Assembly: GCA_900541065.1 (NCBI GenBank)
Contig: UQIE01000002.1
Span: forward strand, 62,001-126,000
Direction of reading: 5' to 3'
Source of the DNA: an uncultured Collinsella sp.
GTDB lineage: Bacteria > Actinomycetota > Coriobacteriia > Coriobacteriales > Coriobacteriaceae
Length of the DNA: 64,000 nucleotides
Shown: positions 8,577-16,306 of the stretch, one piece after another
Position numbering within the stretch: position 1 is the stretch's first letter
Layout of the letters: each line of letters opens with the position of its first letter
Translations under genes and position numbers: made by a program
Notes under the pieces: generated by a model
What the model was told of the DNA's origin: nothing
The model's input: only the letters and a program-made list of their open reading frames with translations
Database searches by the model: none

Positions 8577-9644
8577 TTGGATAAGAACGAGCTGCAAAAG
8601 CGTATGGAACAGGCCATCCGCCTGACTGCCCCCGGTCAGCCGATCCGCACCGCCCTCGACATGATCATTGCCGGTCACCTGGGCGCCCTTATCTGCGTCG
8701 GCGACACCGAAAACGTGCTCGCCGCCGGTAACGACGGCTTCCCGCTCAACATTTCGTTTACCTCGAACCGCCTGTTCGAGCTCTCCAAGATGGACGGTGC
8801 CATCGTTATCGATGGCGACCTCACCCAGATCCTGCGTGCCAACTTCCACCTCAATCCCGATCCCTCGCTCGCCACGAGTGAGACGGGCATGCGTCACCGT
8901 ACTGCCGCTCGCATGTCGGTGCTCACCGACGCCATCGTGATCTCGGTTTCGGCTCGTCGTGCCGTCGTCAACGTGTACGTTCACGGCAAGAGCTACGAGA
9001 TCCAGCCCGTCACCACCATCATGAGCTCGGTCAACCAGCTCGTCGCCACGCTCCAGACTACCCGTCAGTCGCTCGATCGCTCCCTGCTGCGCCTGACGGC
9101 CCTTGAGCTCGACGACTACGTCACGCTCGCCGACATCACCGGCATCTTCTCGAGTTTCGAGATCATGCAACAGGCAAAGACCGAGCTTAAGGATTGCATC
9201 GTCAAGCTGGGTAACCAGGGCAAGCTCGTGCAGATGCAGCTCGAGCAGCTCGCGGGCTCCAGCATGGATACCGAATACGACTTGATGATCCGCGACTACG
9301 CAAGCGATTCCTCCGAGGCAAACGCCGAGAAGATTCGCGCCGAGCTGAGCCGCATGACGCCTAAGGACCTGTCCGACCCGCAGCATGTGGCGGCGGTTCT
9401 GGGCTATGACGACCTGGACGAGGACTCCGTCATGACGCCGCTGGGCCTGCGCACGCTTTCGCGCGTGTCCGTCGTGCGCGACGGCGTGGCCGAGAAGATC
9501 GTCGACGAGTACGGCTCGCTGCAGGAGCTCATGGATGACATCAGCGAGGATCCGGAGCGCCTGGGCGACTTTGGCGTTAACAACCCTGCCATTCTTGCGG
9601 ACTCCCTGTACCGCATGAAGGGCACCAAACAGGGGAACGCATAA
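8577..9644 (+). CDS. disA: DNA integrity scanning diadenylate cyclase DisA
   Basis: A 355-residue DisA protein, which condenses two ATP to c-di-AMP and scans DNA for branched structures. The DAC domain occupies about residues 10-150 with the catalytic motif DGAIVIDGD and the RHR motif in TGMRHRTAARMS. A linker helix bundle follows, then a C-terminal helix-hairpin-helix DNA-binding region (LGLRTLSRVSVVRDGVAEKI). Length equals the family norm (~357). The start is a TTG at 8577 with GGGAG seven bases upstream. The stop overlaps the ispD start (TAATG), so disA, ispD and ispF form one unit, as in the Bacillus disA-yacL-ispD-ispF order. Confidence 0.96.
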   Translation: MDKNELQKRMEQAIRLTAPGQPIRTALDMIIAGHLGALICVGDTENVLAAGNDGFPLNISFTSNRLFELSKMDGAIVIDGDLTQILRANFHLNPDPSLATSETGMRHRTAARMSVLTDAIVISVSARRAVVNVYVHGKSYEIQPVTTIMSSVNQLVATLQTTRQSLDRSLLRLTALELDDYVTLADITGIFSSFEIMQQAKTELKDCIVKLGNQGKLVQMQLEQLAGSSMDTEYDLMIRDYASDSSEANAEKIRAELSRMTPKDLSDPQHVAAVLGYDDLDEDSVMTPLGLRTLSRVSVVRDGVAEKIVDEYGSLQELMDDISEDPERLGDFGVNNPAILADSLYRMKGTKQGNA

Positions 9645-10372
9645 TGGCGCCCGTATGCGCCGTGGTCGTTGCCGGTGGCAGCGGCCAGCGCTTTGGTAAC
9701 CCCGGCGGCAAGCAGCTCGTCAATGTAGCGGGCCGTCCGCTTATGAGCTGGTCCATCCGCGCGTTTGACCGTAGCGATAAGGTCGGCCACATCGTCGTGG
9801 TTTGCCCTGCCGAGCGCCGTGCCGAGATGCGCCGCCTGGCCATCGACCCGTTTGACTATGACACGCCCATCAGTTTTGCCGATGCCGGCGATACCCGCCA
9901 GGACTCCACCCGTGCCGGCGTGCACGCGGTGCCGGCGGGCTTTGAATGCGTCGCCATTCACGATGGCGCTCGTCCGCTCATTACGACCGAGGCCATCGAC
10001 CACGCTATCGACGTGCTCGTGAGCGACCGTGCCCTCGACGGTGTCGTGTGCGGTCAGCCCGCGATTGACACGCTCAAGATCGTCGACGGCGACAACATCG
10101 TCGAGACGCCGCCGCGCGAGCTGTACTGGGCCGCGCAGACGCCGCAGATCTTTAGTGTCGACGCCATGAAACGCGCCCATGCCGCGGCGATTGCTGAGGG
10201 CTTTATCGGCACGGACGATTCGTCGCTGGTCGAGCGCATGGGTGGGCGTGTCCGCTGCGTCCAGAGCCCGCGCGATAACCTTAAGGTGACGGTGCCCGAG
10301 GACCTGCGTCCCGTAACCGCGATTCTGCTCGGCCGCATGGCCGAGGGAGAGGACCTTCCCCATGTTCAGTAA
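9644..10372 (+). CDS. ispD: 2-C-methyl-D-erythritol 4-phosphate cytidylyltransferase IspD
   Basis: A 242-residue nucleotidyltransferase for the third step of the MEP isoprenoid pathway: CTP plus MEP gives CDP-methylerythritol. The Gly-rich CTP loop CAVVVAGGSGQRFG is at the N terminus, DAGDTRQDST lines the active site, and HDGARPL carries the Mg-binding Asp region. The ATG overlaps the disA stop by one base, and its own end overlaps ispF by 11 bases, so the three are translationally coupled. Confidence 0.95.
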   Translation: MAPVCAVVVAGGSGQRFGNPGGKQLVNVAGRPLMSWSIRAFDRSDKVGHIVVVCPAERRAEMRRLAIDPFDYDTPISFADAGDTRQDSTRAGVHAVPAGFECVAIHDGARPLITTEAIDHAIDVLVSDRALDGVVCGQPAIDTLKIVDGDNIVETPPRELYWAAQTPQIFSVDAMKRAHAAAIAEGFIGTDDSSLVERMGGRVRCVQSPRDNLKVTVPEDLRPVTAILLGRMAEGEDLPHVQ

Positions 10373-10856
10373 CCTGCGCATTGGACACGGCTACGATGTT
10401 CACCGTCTGGTGGAGGGGCGTCGATGTATTATCGGCGGTGTCGACATTCCCTACGAGCGCGGTCTGCTGGGCCACTCGGATGCCGATGTGCTCGCGCACG
10501 CGCTGGCCGACGCCATTCTGGGCGCCTGCCGCGGGGGAGACATCGGCAAGCTGTTCCCCGACACCGATCCTGCCTATGAGGGCGCCGACTCGATGGTGCT
10601 GCTTGCCCGTGTGATGGACTATGCGCGCGAGCTGGGCTTTGAGTTTGTCGATGCCGATTGCACCATTGCCTGCCAGCAGCCCAAGATCACCCCGCACCGC
10701 GATACCATGCGCGCCAACCTGGCCCATGCCCTGGGCGTTGACGTCGAAAACGTGGGCGTCGCCGCCACTACGACCGAAAAACTCGGCTGGGAAGGCCAAG
10801 GCGAGGGAATTGGCGCCTGGGCCGTCTGCCTGCTACAGAAAACCGTTAAGGAGTAA
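10362..10856 (+). CDS. ispF: 2-C-methyl-D-erythritol 2,4-cyclodiphosphate synthase IspF
   Basis: A 164-residue trimeric enzyme that closes the cyclodiphosphate ring in the MEP pathway. The zinc ligands are visible in GHGYDVHRL (Asp and His near residues 10-12) and LLGHSDADV (His near 43). The C-terminal TTTEKLGWEGQGEGI is the family signature. It overlaps ispD and ends three bases before cysS, which makes the disA-ispD-ispF-cysS block one operon. Confidence 0.96.
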   Translation: MFSNLRIGHGYDVHRLVEGRRCIIGGVDIPYERGLLGHSDADVLAHALADAILGACRGGDIGKLFPDTDPAYEGADSMVLLARVMDYARELGFEFVDADCTIACQQPKITPHRDTMRANLAHALGVDVENVGVAATTTEKLGWEGQGEGIGAWAVCLLQKTVKE

Positions 10857-10859
10857 CGA

Positions 10860-12326
10860 ATGCGTATCTACAACAGCGCTACCCATAAAAAGGAAGAGTT
10901 CCAGCCCATCGAGCCCGGTAAGGTCCGCATGTATGTGTGCGGCCCCACGGTCTACGACAACATCCACATCGGCAACGCCCGCACGTTCATCAGCTTTGAC
11001 GTGATTCGCCGCTGGCTCATCGCGAGCGGCTACGAGGTCACGTTCGCTCAGAACCTCACCGATGTCGATGACAAGATCATCAAGCGCGCCAACGAGCAAG
11101 GCCGTACGGCTGCCGAGGTTGCGACGGAGTTCTCCGACAAGTTCATCGGCGTCATGCGCGCTGCCAACGTGCTCGATCCCGATGTGCGTCCCCGCGCCAC
11201 CAAAGAGATCGGTCCCATGATCGCCATGATCAAGACGCTTATCGAGCAGGGCCACGCTTACGCAGCCGATAACGGCGATGTGTACTTTGCCGTGCGCAGC
11301 GATCCCAACTACGGCCAGGTCTCGGGCCGCAACATCGACGACCTCATGGTGGGTGCGCGCATCGAGGAGAACGAGGACAAGAACGACCCGCTCGACTTTG
11401 CCCTGTGGAAGGCCGCCAAGCCCGGCGAGCCCAGCTGGCCGAGCCCCTGGGGCGAGGGCCGTCCTGGTTGGCACACCGAGTGCGCCGCCATGGTGCACCG
11501 CTATCTGGGCACTCCGATCGACATTCACGGCGGCGGCTCCGACTTGGCCTTCCCGCATCACGAGAACGAGTGCGCCCAGGCCACCTGCGCCTGGCACCAG
11601 GGTTTCTCCAACACCTGGATGCACACGGGCATGCTGCTGGTAGACGGCGAGAAGATGTCCAAGTCGCTCGGTAACTTCTTTACGCTGGCCGAGGTGCTCG
11701 AGCAGCACTCTGCCGCGGCTCTGCGCTTGCTGATGCTGCAGACGAGCTATCGCTCGCCGCTCGACTTCTCCTGGGAGCGCCTGGAGGGTGCCGAGAATTC
11801 GCTCACACGTATCGCCGGTACGGTCGAGAACCTGCGTTGGGCTGCGAACCACGCGACGGCCAACGCCGATGAGGCTGCCGCCGAGGCGTTTGCCGCCAAG
11901 GCCGCCGAGACTCGTGCCGCCTTTAAGGAGTGCATGGACGACGACTTTAACACCGCCGGTGCCATGGGCGTCGTCTTTGGCTTTGTCACCGAGTGCAACC
12001 AGTATCTGGAGCAGGCGGGCGATGCTGCCGACAAGGCCGCCGCGCTTGCTGCCGCCGATACGCTGGCCGAGCTGCTCGATACGTTTGGCGTTGAACTTCC
12101 CGAGCCCAAGGTCGAGCTGCCGCTGGGTCTGCTCGGCGTTGCCGCCGGCCTGGTTGCCTACACGGGCGACGACGTGGACGAGGCCGCTGCCAAGATTCTC
12201 GAGGCCCGCGCCGAGGCTCGTGCCGCCAAGAACTGGGATCTGGCAGATGCCATCCGCGACCAGCTCAAGGACCTGGGCCTCACCATTGAGGATACCGCCG
12301 CCGGCACCCGTATCAAATCCCTCTAA
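10860..12326 (+). CDS. cysS: Cysteinyl-tRNA synthetase
   Basis: A 488-residue class I aminoacyl-tRNA synthetase. The HIGH-type motif is HIGNARTF (residues ~38-45) after MYVCGPTVYDN, which contains a zinc-binding Cys. The Zn site continues in GWHTECAAM and FPHHENECAQ, and the KMSKS loop is GEKMSKSLGNFF. The C-terminal part is an Ala/Glu-rich helical anticodon-binding domain. The ribosome site AAGGAG lies in the three-base gap after ispF and its last codons. It is followed by a palindrome (12334-12433) and a terminator (12439-12468). Confidence 0.96.
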   Translation: MRIYNSATHKKEEFQPIEPGKVRMYVCGPTVYDNIHIGNARTFISFDVIRRWLIASGYEVTFAQNLTDVDDKIIKRANEQGRTAAEVATEFSDKFIGVMRAANVLDPDVRPRATKEIGPMIAMIKTLIEQGHAYAADNGDVYFAVRSDPNYGQVSGRNIDDLMVGARIEENEDKNDPLDFALWKAAKPGEPSWPSPWGEGRPGWHTECAAMVHRYLGTPIDIHGGGSDLAFPHHENECAQATCAWHQGFSNTWMHTGMLLVDGEKMSKSLGNFFTLAEVLEQHSAAALRLLMLQTSYRSPLDFSWERLEGAENSLTRIAGTVENLRWAANHATANADEAAAEAFAAKAAETRAAFKECMDDDFNTAGAMGVVFGFVTECNQYLEQAGDAADKAAALAAADTLAELLDTFGVELPEPKVELPLGLLGVAAGLVAYTGDDVDEAAAKILEARAEARAAKNWDLADAIRDQLKDLGLTIEDTAAGTRIKSL

Positions 12327-12333
12327 TCCCCGC

Positions 12334-12433
12334 GGGTTTCCCAAGCACCCAACCTTGCCGTTCAAACCGTCGCTCGCGTACTCAAGTACGCGTCGCTCCT
12401 CTTTCACGGTAATCTCGGACACTTGGAAAACCC
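12334..12433. repeat. ~100-bp nested palindrome downstream of cysS (family R3, divergent copy)
   Basis: Outer arms GGGTTTCCCAAG (12334-12345) and CTTGGAAAACCC (12422-12433) enclose a central perfect hairpin CGCGTACT-CA-AGTACGCG (12375-12392), all on the same centre. The half-arms keep the GTTCAAA / CTTTCAC pair, with the same two mismatches as the copies after galU and rpoC. It is non-coding, although one strand is open. Confidence 0.6.
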
Positions 12434-12438
12434 GTACC

Positions 12439-12468
12439 GACCGCCCGAATTAATATTCATGGGCGGTC
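12439..12468 (+). terminator. Terminator between cysS and rlmB
   Basis: Arms GACCGCCC (12439-12446) and GGGCGGTC (12461-12468) are followed by GTTTATTTTGTTT. It ends the disA-cysS unit. Confidence 0.75.
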
Positions 12469-12512
12469 GTTTATTTTGTTTCGTTTGATAGTTGTATTTA
12501 GGAGGTCGCTTT

Positions 12513-13427
12513 ATGGCTGACAATCGCAAGCGTGCGCCTCGTGGCGGCAAGCAGGCTGCTTCTGGCTCGCGTCCGATTCGCCGCAACGACCGCGCTGCCA
12601 CTCCCAAGGGCCAGCGCGATCGCACACAGGCCGCACGTCCGCAGCGCGATCGCAACCGCGACAACGTTCAGGTTCCCAAGGGCGAGTTTATCGAAGGCCG
12701 CCGTGCCGCCGCCGAGGCGCTGCGTACCGGCTTTCCCGTCAAGTGCGCGCTCATTGCCGAGGGCGGGGAGCGCGATGCCGCCTTGTCGCGCCTGGTCGAC
12801 GACCTCAACGCCGCGGGCGTCCGCATTAAGTATGTGCCGCGCGCGCAGCTCGATGCGCTGTCGAGCCATGGCGCTCACCAGGGCATTGCGCTCGAGGTTG
12901 GCAACTTCCCCTATGCCGATATTGCCGATATTCTCGACCGCGCGGGCGAGGGTCCGGCACTCGTCGTTGTGCTCGACCACGTGACCGACGACGGCAACTT
13001 TGGCGCCATCGTGCGCTCCGCCGAGGTTGTGGGCGCGGCCGGTGTCATCATCGCCAATAAGCGTGCCGCTGGCGTAACCGTGGGCAGCTACAAGACGTCA
13101 GCCGGCGCCGTCATGCATTTGCCCATCGCGCAGGTTCCCAATATCGCCCGTGCGCTCGATGACCTCAAGGCCGCTGGCTTTTGGGTGGGCGGTGCCTCCG
13201 AGCACGCCGAGGGCAGTTGCTGGGACGCCCCCTTCGAGGGTCGCGTGGCACTCGTCATGGGCTCCGAGGGCGACGGCATCTCGCGCCTGGTGCTCGAGAA
13301 ATGCGACTTTTTGACCAAACTTCCCCAGCGTGGCATGACCGAGAGTCTCAACGTGGCCCAGGCAACGACGGCGTTGTGCTTTGAGTGGCTGCGCCGCAAT
13401 GCCGGCGAGCTCATGGGGGAGGAGTAG
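12513..13427 (+). CDS. rlmB: 23S rRNA (guanosine-2'-O)-methyltransferase RlmB-like (SpoU/TrmH family)
   Basis: A 304-residue SPOUT methyltransferase. Residues 1-55 are a basic, disordered extension rich in Arg, Lys and Gln. Residues ~57-130 are the SpoU substrate-binding domain (GEFIEGRRAAAEAL). Residues ~145-300 are the knotted catalytic domain with DHVTDDGNFGAIVRSAE, ALVMGSEGDGI and MTESLNVAQATTALCFEW, the three SPOUT motifs. RlmB methylates G2251 of 23S rRNA in E. coli; exact specificity here is inferred. The ATG at 12513 sits eight bases after AGGAGG. Three bases separate it from the NYN-domain gene, as in the Bacillus yacO-yacP pair. Confidence 0.9.
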   Translation: MADNRKRAPRGGKQAASGSRPIRRNDRAATPKGQRDRTQAARPQRDRNRDNVQVPKGEFIEGRRAAAEALRTGFPVKCALIAEGGERDAALSRLVDDLNAAGVRIKYVPRAQLDALSSHGAHQGIALEVGNFPYADIADILDRAGEGPALVVVLDHVTDDGNFGAIVRSAEVVGAAGVIIANKRAAGVTVGSYKTSAGAVMHLPIAQVPNIARALDDLKAAGFWVGGASEHAEGSCWDAPFEGRVALVMGSEGDGISRLVLEKCDFLTKLPQRGMTESLNVAQATTALCFEWLRRNAGELMGEE

Positions 13428-13430
13428 CGC

Positions 13431-14108
13431 ATGTCCAAGAAGAACCGCGCCAAGTCCAAGGCCAAGCGCTTTGGCGAAGGCTCGGCCAAGCCGATTGTTT
13501 CGGCCGCGACCTATGGCGTGGGCGGCAATGCGTTTGCACAGGCCATTGCCGACCCGGTCTCGACGGTGCATTCCAATAAGCCCGAGCTGCTGGTGGTCGA
13601 CGGCTACAACGTGATCCACTGCACGCCGCGCTACGAAAAGCTCGTCTACGACCATTCCGACGATCCGTATTCCAGCGACGTCCACGATATGGCGCGCACC
13701 GCACTCATCAACGATGTTGCGGCGTTTGCCCAGGGCCGCTACGAGGCCGTGATCGTGTTCGACGGCGCGGGCAATATCTCCAGCGAGCGCCCCAACCTGC
13801 CGGCCCGCGGCGTGCGCATCGAGTTTTCGCCGACGGGCGTCTCTGCCGATACCGTGGTGCAGAAGCTCTGCATCGAGGCACGCGAGGAGGGCCGCGCGTG
13901 CTCCGTGGTATCGAGTGACGGCACAATCCAGGCCGTCGTCATGGGCAAGGGTGTCACGCGTATTTCGAGCCGCATGCTGGTGGACGAGATCAAACAGATT
14001 GACAACGACGTTCACGAGGCAGAGGAAGCTCCGCAGATCAAGATGACTCTGGGCAGTCGCTTGAGCCCCGATGCCCTGGCAAAGCTCAAGGCCCTGCGCG
14101 GGAGGTAG
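13431..14108 (+). CDS. yacP: NYN-domain endoribonuclease, YacP/Rae1 type
   Basis: A 225-residue protein with a Lys/Arg-rich N terminus (MSKKNRAKSKAKRF) and a NYN (PIN-like) nuclease domain from about residue 50: VVDGYNVIHC carries the first acidic metal ligand, EAVIVFDGAG the second and SVVSSDGTIQ the third. Bacillus Rae1/YacP cleaves mRNA in the ribosomal A site. The neighbour rlmB is the same as in Bacillus, which supports orthology. The start follows GGAGGAG within the end of rlmB. Confidence 0.85.
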   Translation: MSKKNRAKSKAKRFGEGSAKPIVSAATYGVGGNAFAQAIADPVSTVHSNKPELLVVDGYNVIHCTPRYEKLVYDHSDDPYSSDVHDMARTALINDVAAFAQGRYEAVIVFDGAGNISSERPNLPARGVRIEFSPTGVSADTVVQKLCIEAREEGRACSVVSSDGTIQAVVMGKGVTRISSRMLVDEIKQIDNDVHEAEEAPQIKMTLGSRLSPDALAKLKALRGR

Positions 14109-14109
14109 G

Positions 14110-14143
14110 GGAGTTGGCGGGGCGATGCTGTCTCGCTAACTCC
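14110..14143. terminator. Convergent terminator between yacP and the HTH-HipA gene
   Basis: GGAGTTGGCG (14110-14119) pairs with CGCTAACTCC (14134-14143) with one wobble. It spans the end of the leftward gene and could stop both convergent transcripts, though the T run is poor. Confidence 0.5.
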
Positions 14144-15476
14144 ATTCAGCGATGTCGATCATTCTTTCGAGGCGCCATGTTAGCGCCTCTTTTAGATAAG
14201 GCAGTCTCGCTGTAAGAGCGTCGTTTTTGGATAGGATTTCGATTGCCTCGTCAACGAAGCCTTCGAGTTTGTCGCTGTCAAACCAGTCCATGTCCTCGAC
14301 GAGCAACATCTGTTTGGTGGGGCTTGAATGAAATTGTGCGCTGGTAAAACTGTGCTCTCCTGCCCTAAGCTCATCTAGAGATATGTTGCACCAGAGCGAT
14401 GAGCCCGAATCGAAGATGGGGGCAGGTCTGCAGGCTAGCGTGTTTACATTTCGCACAAGGCCAAAGTTACGCCAATGGCGGTCATAGTTGGCGATGATGC
14501 CGTCGCACACGATCATGCGGTCAAGGGCGTCCTTGACGCCTGTCACCCCGAGCTCCTCGCAGTTTGCTACGTATCGCTCGTAGTCGGTTAGTCGTTCACC
14601 TGCGTTCGCGTACTGGTTTACATAGAACGCAGGGACATACTCTTCTTCATCAGTTAAGAAGACATCGCATATGCTCAGGGCAGAAGTGCCCGTGCCCTCG
14701 AGCGAGTAAGGCACATAATCGCAGGCGTTTAGGATGCGACGGTGGAGTGCGGTCGCCACCAGCTCGTTATAAGGTTCCTGGTTCAGGTGCGCTCCTGCCT
14801 TATGCAGAATTCGACGCCCGCCCTCGCATGTCCAGTACTTTTGAAGATTGCCGTCCGAGGTGTTGTCGGGCTTTGCGTCAGCTGCCTTGCCCTCTGGGGC
14901 GAAGGACGCGATGGACAGAGAGACGTCGTCAAAAGCATTATTGAAGAAGTTAATATCTTCCCACGCGAGACCGGAGCCTTGGGGTCTAATCCAATACTGG
15001 TCGGATAAGGAGAGGCCAAGATTTCGCTGTACGAGTTCATCGGGAACATCGACTGCGGCTTCTGCAAGCAGGGAGGCTAGCCCAATGCGTGCGAGCGGGA
15101 TACCGCGGCCGCGCCACCAGATGCGGAAGGAGTCGAGCGATATGGGGCTATTTGGGCCAAATACTCCAATAGGGGCGTGGGCACGATCGACGTCGGCGCC
15201 GATGTGGGTAAAGTCTTTTCGCGATGTGCTGTAGACCAGCTGAGCGACTTCGTACGTGCGGTTCATGAGGGTGAACGCGATCTCGCTCTTACCGTGGCCG
15301 CGGCGGGGACGTCCCCCCGTTTTGGTCACGGAGCGGAGTCGCGTGTCGACGCTGTCTTTGTCGATGAGCCATACACCAGAAGCCTTGCGGGCCTCAAGTG
15401 CTCCGTTTTTTATGAGCTCCTGCACCCTGCGCGGGGTGATGCCGAGCAGTTCGGCGGCTTTCTTGGTAGTAAGCAT
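14136..15476 (-). CDS. Single-chain HTH-HipA kinase fusion protein
   Basis: A 446-residue protein. Residues 1-55 form a MerR/excisionase-like helix-turn-helix (TTKKAAELLGITPRRVQELI) with a wing (GVWLIDKDSV). A basic linker GRPRRGHGKSE follows. The rest is HipA-like: IANYDRHWRNFGLVRN near residue 350 matches the HipA catalytic loop (Asp, His, Asn), and PIFDSGSSLWC matches its DFG-equivalent Asp. No separate hipB-like gene is adjacent, so the DNA-binding part appears to be built in. A perfect 22-bp inverted repeat flanks its promoter (15487-15546). GC content is below that of the flanking cluster, which suggests acquisition by transfer. Kinase activity and target are inferred only. Confidence 0.78.
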   Translation of the reverse strand: MLTTKKAAELLGITPRRVQELIKNGALEARKASGVWLIDKDSVDTRLRSVTKTGGRPRRGHGKSEIAFTLMNRTYEVAQLVYSTSRKDFTHIGADVDRAHAPIGVFGPNSPISLDSFRIWWRGRGIPLARIGLASLLAEAAVDVPDELVQRNLGLSLSDQYWIRPQGSGLAWEDINFFNNAFDDVSLSIASFAPEGKAADAKPDNTSDGNLQKYWTCEGGRRILHKAGAHLNQEPYNELVATALHRRILNACDYVPYSLEGTGTSALSICDVFLTDEEEYVPAFYVNQYANAGERLTDYERYVANCEELGVTGVKDALDRMIVCDGIIANYDRHWRNFGLVRNVNTLACRPAPIFDSGSSLWCNISLDELRAGEHSFTSAQFHSSPTKQMLLVEDMDWFDSDKLEGFVDEAIEILSKNDALTARLPYLKEALTWRLERMIDIAEWS

Positions 15477-15486
15477 CGAGAAACCC

Positions 15487-15546
15487 TTCGCCAGAACGAA
15501 TAGTTTTATATAGCCAATTGTAATTAAAACTATTCGTTCTGGCGAA
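15487..15546 (-). promoter_or_regulatory. 22-bp inverted repeat and promoter of the HTH-HipA gene
   Basis: Arms 15487-15508 and 15525-15546 are perfect complements (core TTCGCCAGAACGAATAG) with a 16-base AT-rich spacer that holds TATATAAA on the minus strand. They lie 11 bases from the start codon, which suggests autorepression by the gene's own HTH domain. Confidence 0.7.
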
Positions 15547-15698
15547 TGGTTTTAAGATCGAGGCGCACTGATAGAAATGAACGGGCCTGGTACGTGTTGT
15601 TGCTGGATTTTGCATATTTGTATAACGCCGTGCGGCCTGTTGCGCCCCGTCCGCAATTCCTTTATTCTTAACAGGCTTCGCGCAAGAGCGCCAAGTGT

Positions 15699-15773
15699 GC
15701 CAGTGTGGCGCAACGGTAGCGCAACTGATTTGTAATCAGTGGGTTGCAGGTTCGATTCCGGTCACTGGCTCCA
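15699..15773 (+). tRNA. tRNA-Thr (anticodon TGT)
   Basis: Cloverleaf: acceptor GCCAGTG with CACTGGC, anticodon stem ACTGA/TCAGT with loop TTTGTAA, T-arm GGTTCGATTCC, and an encoded CCA. Confidence 0.95.
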
Positions 15774-15782
15774 TGAGAGTTT

Positions 15783-15822
15783 CGGGCTCTGTTCCCTTGT
15801 GGGACAGGGCCCGTTTCTATTT
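15783..15822 (+). terminator. Terminator after tRNA-Thr
   Basis: CGGGCTCTGTTCCC (15783-15796) pairs imperfectly with GGGACAGGGCCCG (15801-15813), followed by TTTCTATTT. Confidence 0.75.
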
Positions 15823-15887
15823 AGGTGGTGCGCCATCGGGTTAGCGCCCATTCCGTTTTTGGTTTGTCTCGTCCTCCAGTTTGTCTA

Positions 15888-16014
15888 AATCTGTAACACC
15901 AAGACCGATATTTGGCATCTAACTGTTACAGATTGAGATAAAACTTAGGGTGTTTCAGGAATATCTTGATCTGTAACATGTAGAAGCGGAATAGGCCTCT
16001 TGCTGTTACAGATC
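15888..16014. repeat. Two palindromes with TCTGTAACA arms (family R5)
   Basis: AATCTGTAACA (15888-15898) with TGTTACAGATT (15924-15934), and GATCTGTAACA (15968-15978) with TGTTACAGATC (16004-16014). Both units are 47 bp with identical geometry, 80 bp apart. The stretch 15823-16171 has no gene. It also holds two copies of GAGCGTGGAT (16051 and 16102), otherwise nothing recognised. Confidence 0.7.
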
Positions 16015-16171
16015 GAGACAAGGGCGGGTGCGGACCTGGACGTCCTGCTCGAGCGTGGATTTCTGGACACGCGAGAGAAGAAAATCTGCCGGCCGGAGAA
16101 CGAGCGTGGATAATTAACTTGGATAGGGAGCTAAGGTAAACACCGATTGTCTATCGAAGGCTTCAGAAACA

Positions 16172-16204
16172 ACGACCCCGATTTCATTGTGGAATCGGGG
16201 TCGT
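16172..16204 (-). terminator. Terminator of the beta-glucoside PTS operon
   Basis: A perfect 12-bp stem ACGACCCCGATT (16172-16183) with AATCGGGGTCGT (16193-16204). On the minus strand it is followed by TGTTT. It lies about 100 bases beyond the leftward PTS gene. Confidence 0.7.
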
Positions 16205-16306
16205 TTGTGCCTCAGGAATCCGAATGGATTAATCGAGCCCCTAAGGGACTTCTTGGGTTCTTGCTAACGGTCTGCCGAGGATGTCCCCAATGCAAACAGC
16301 GGGCAT

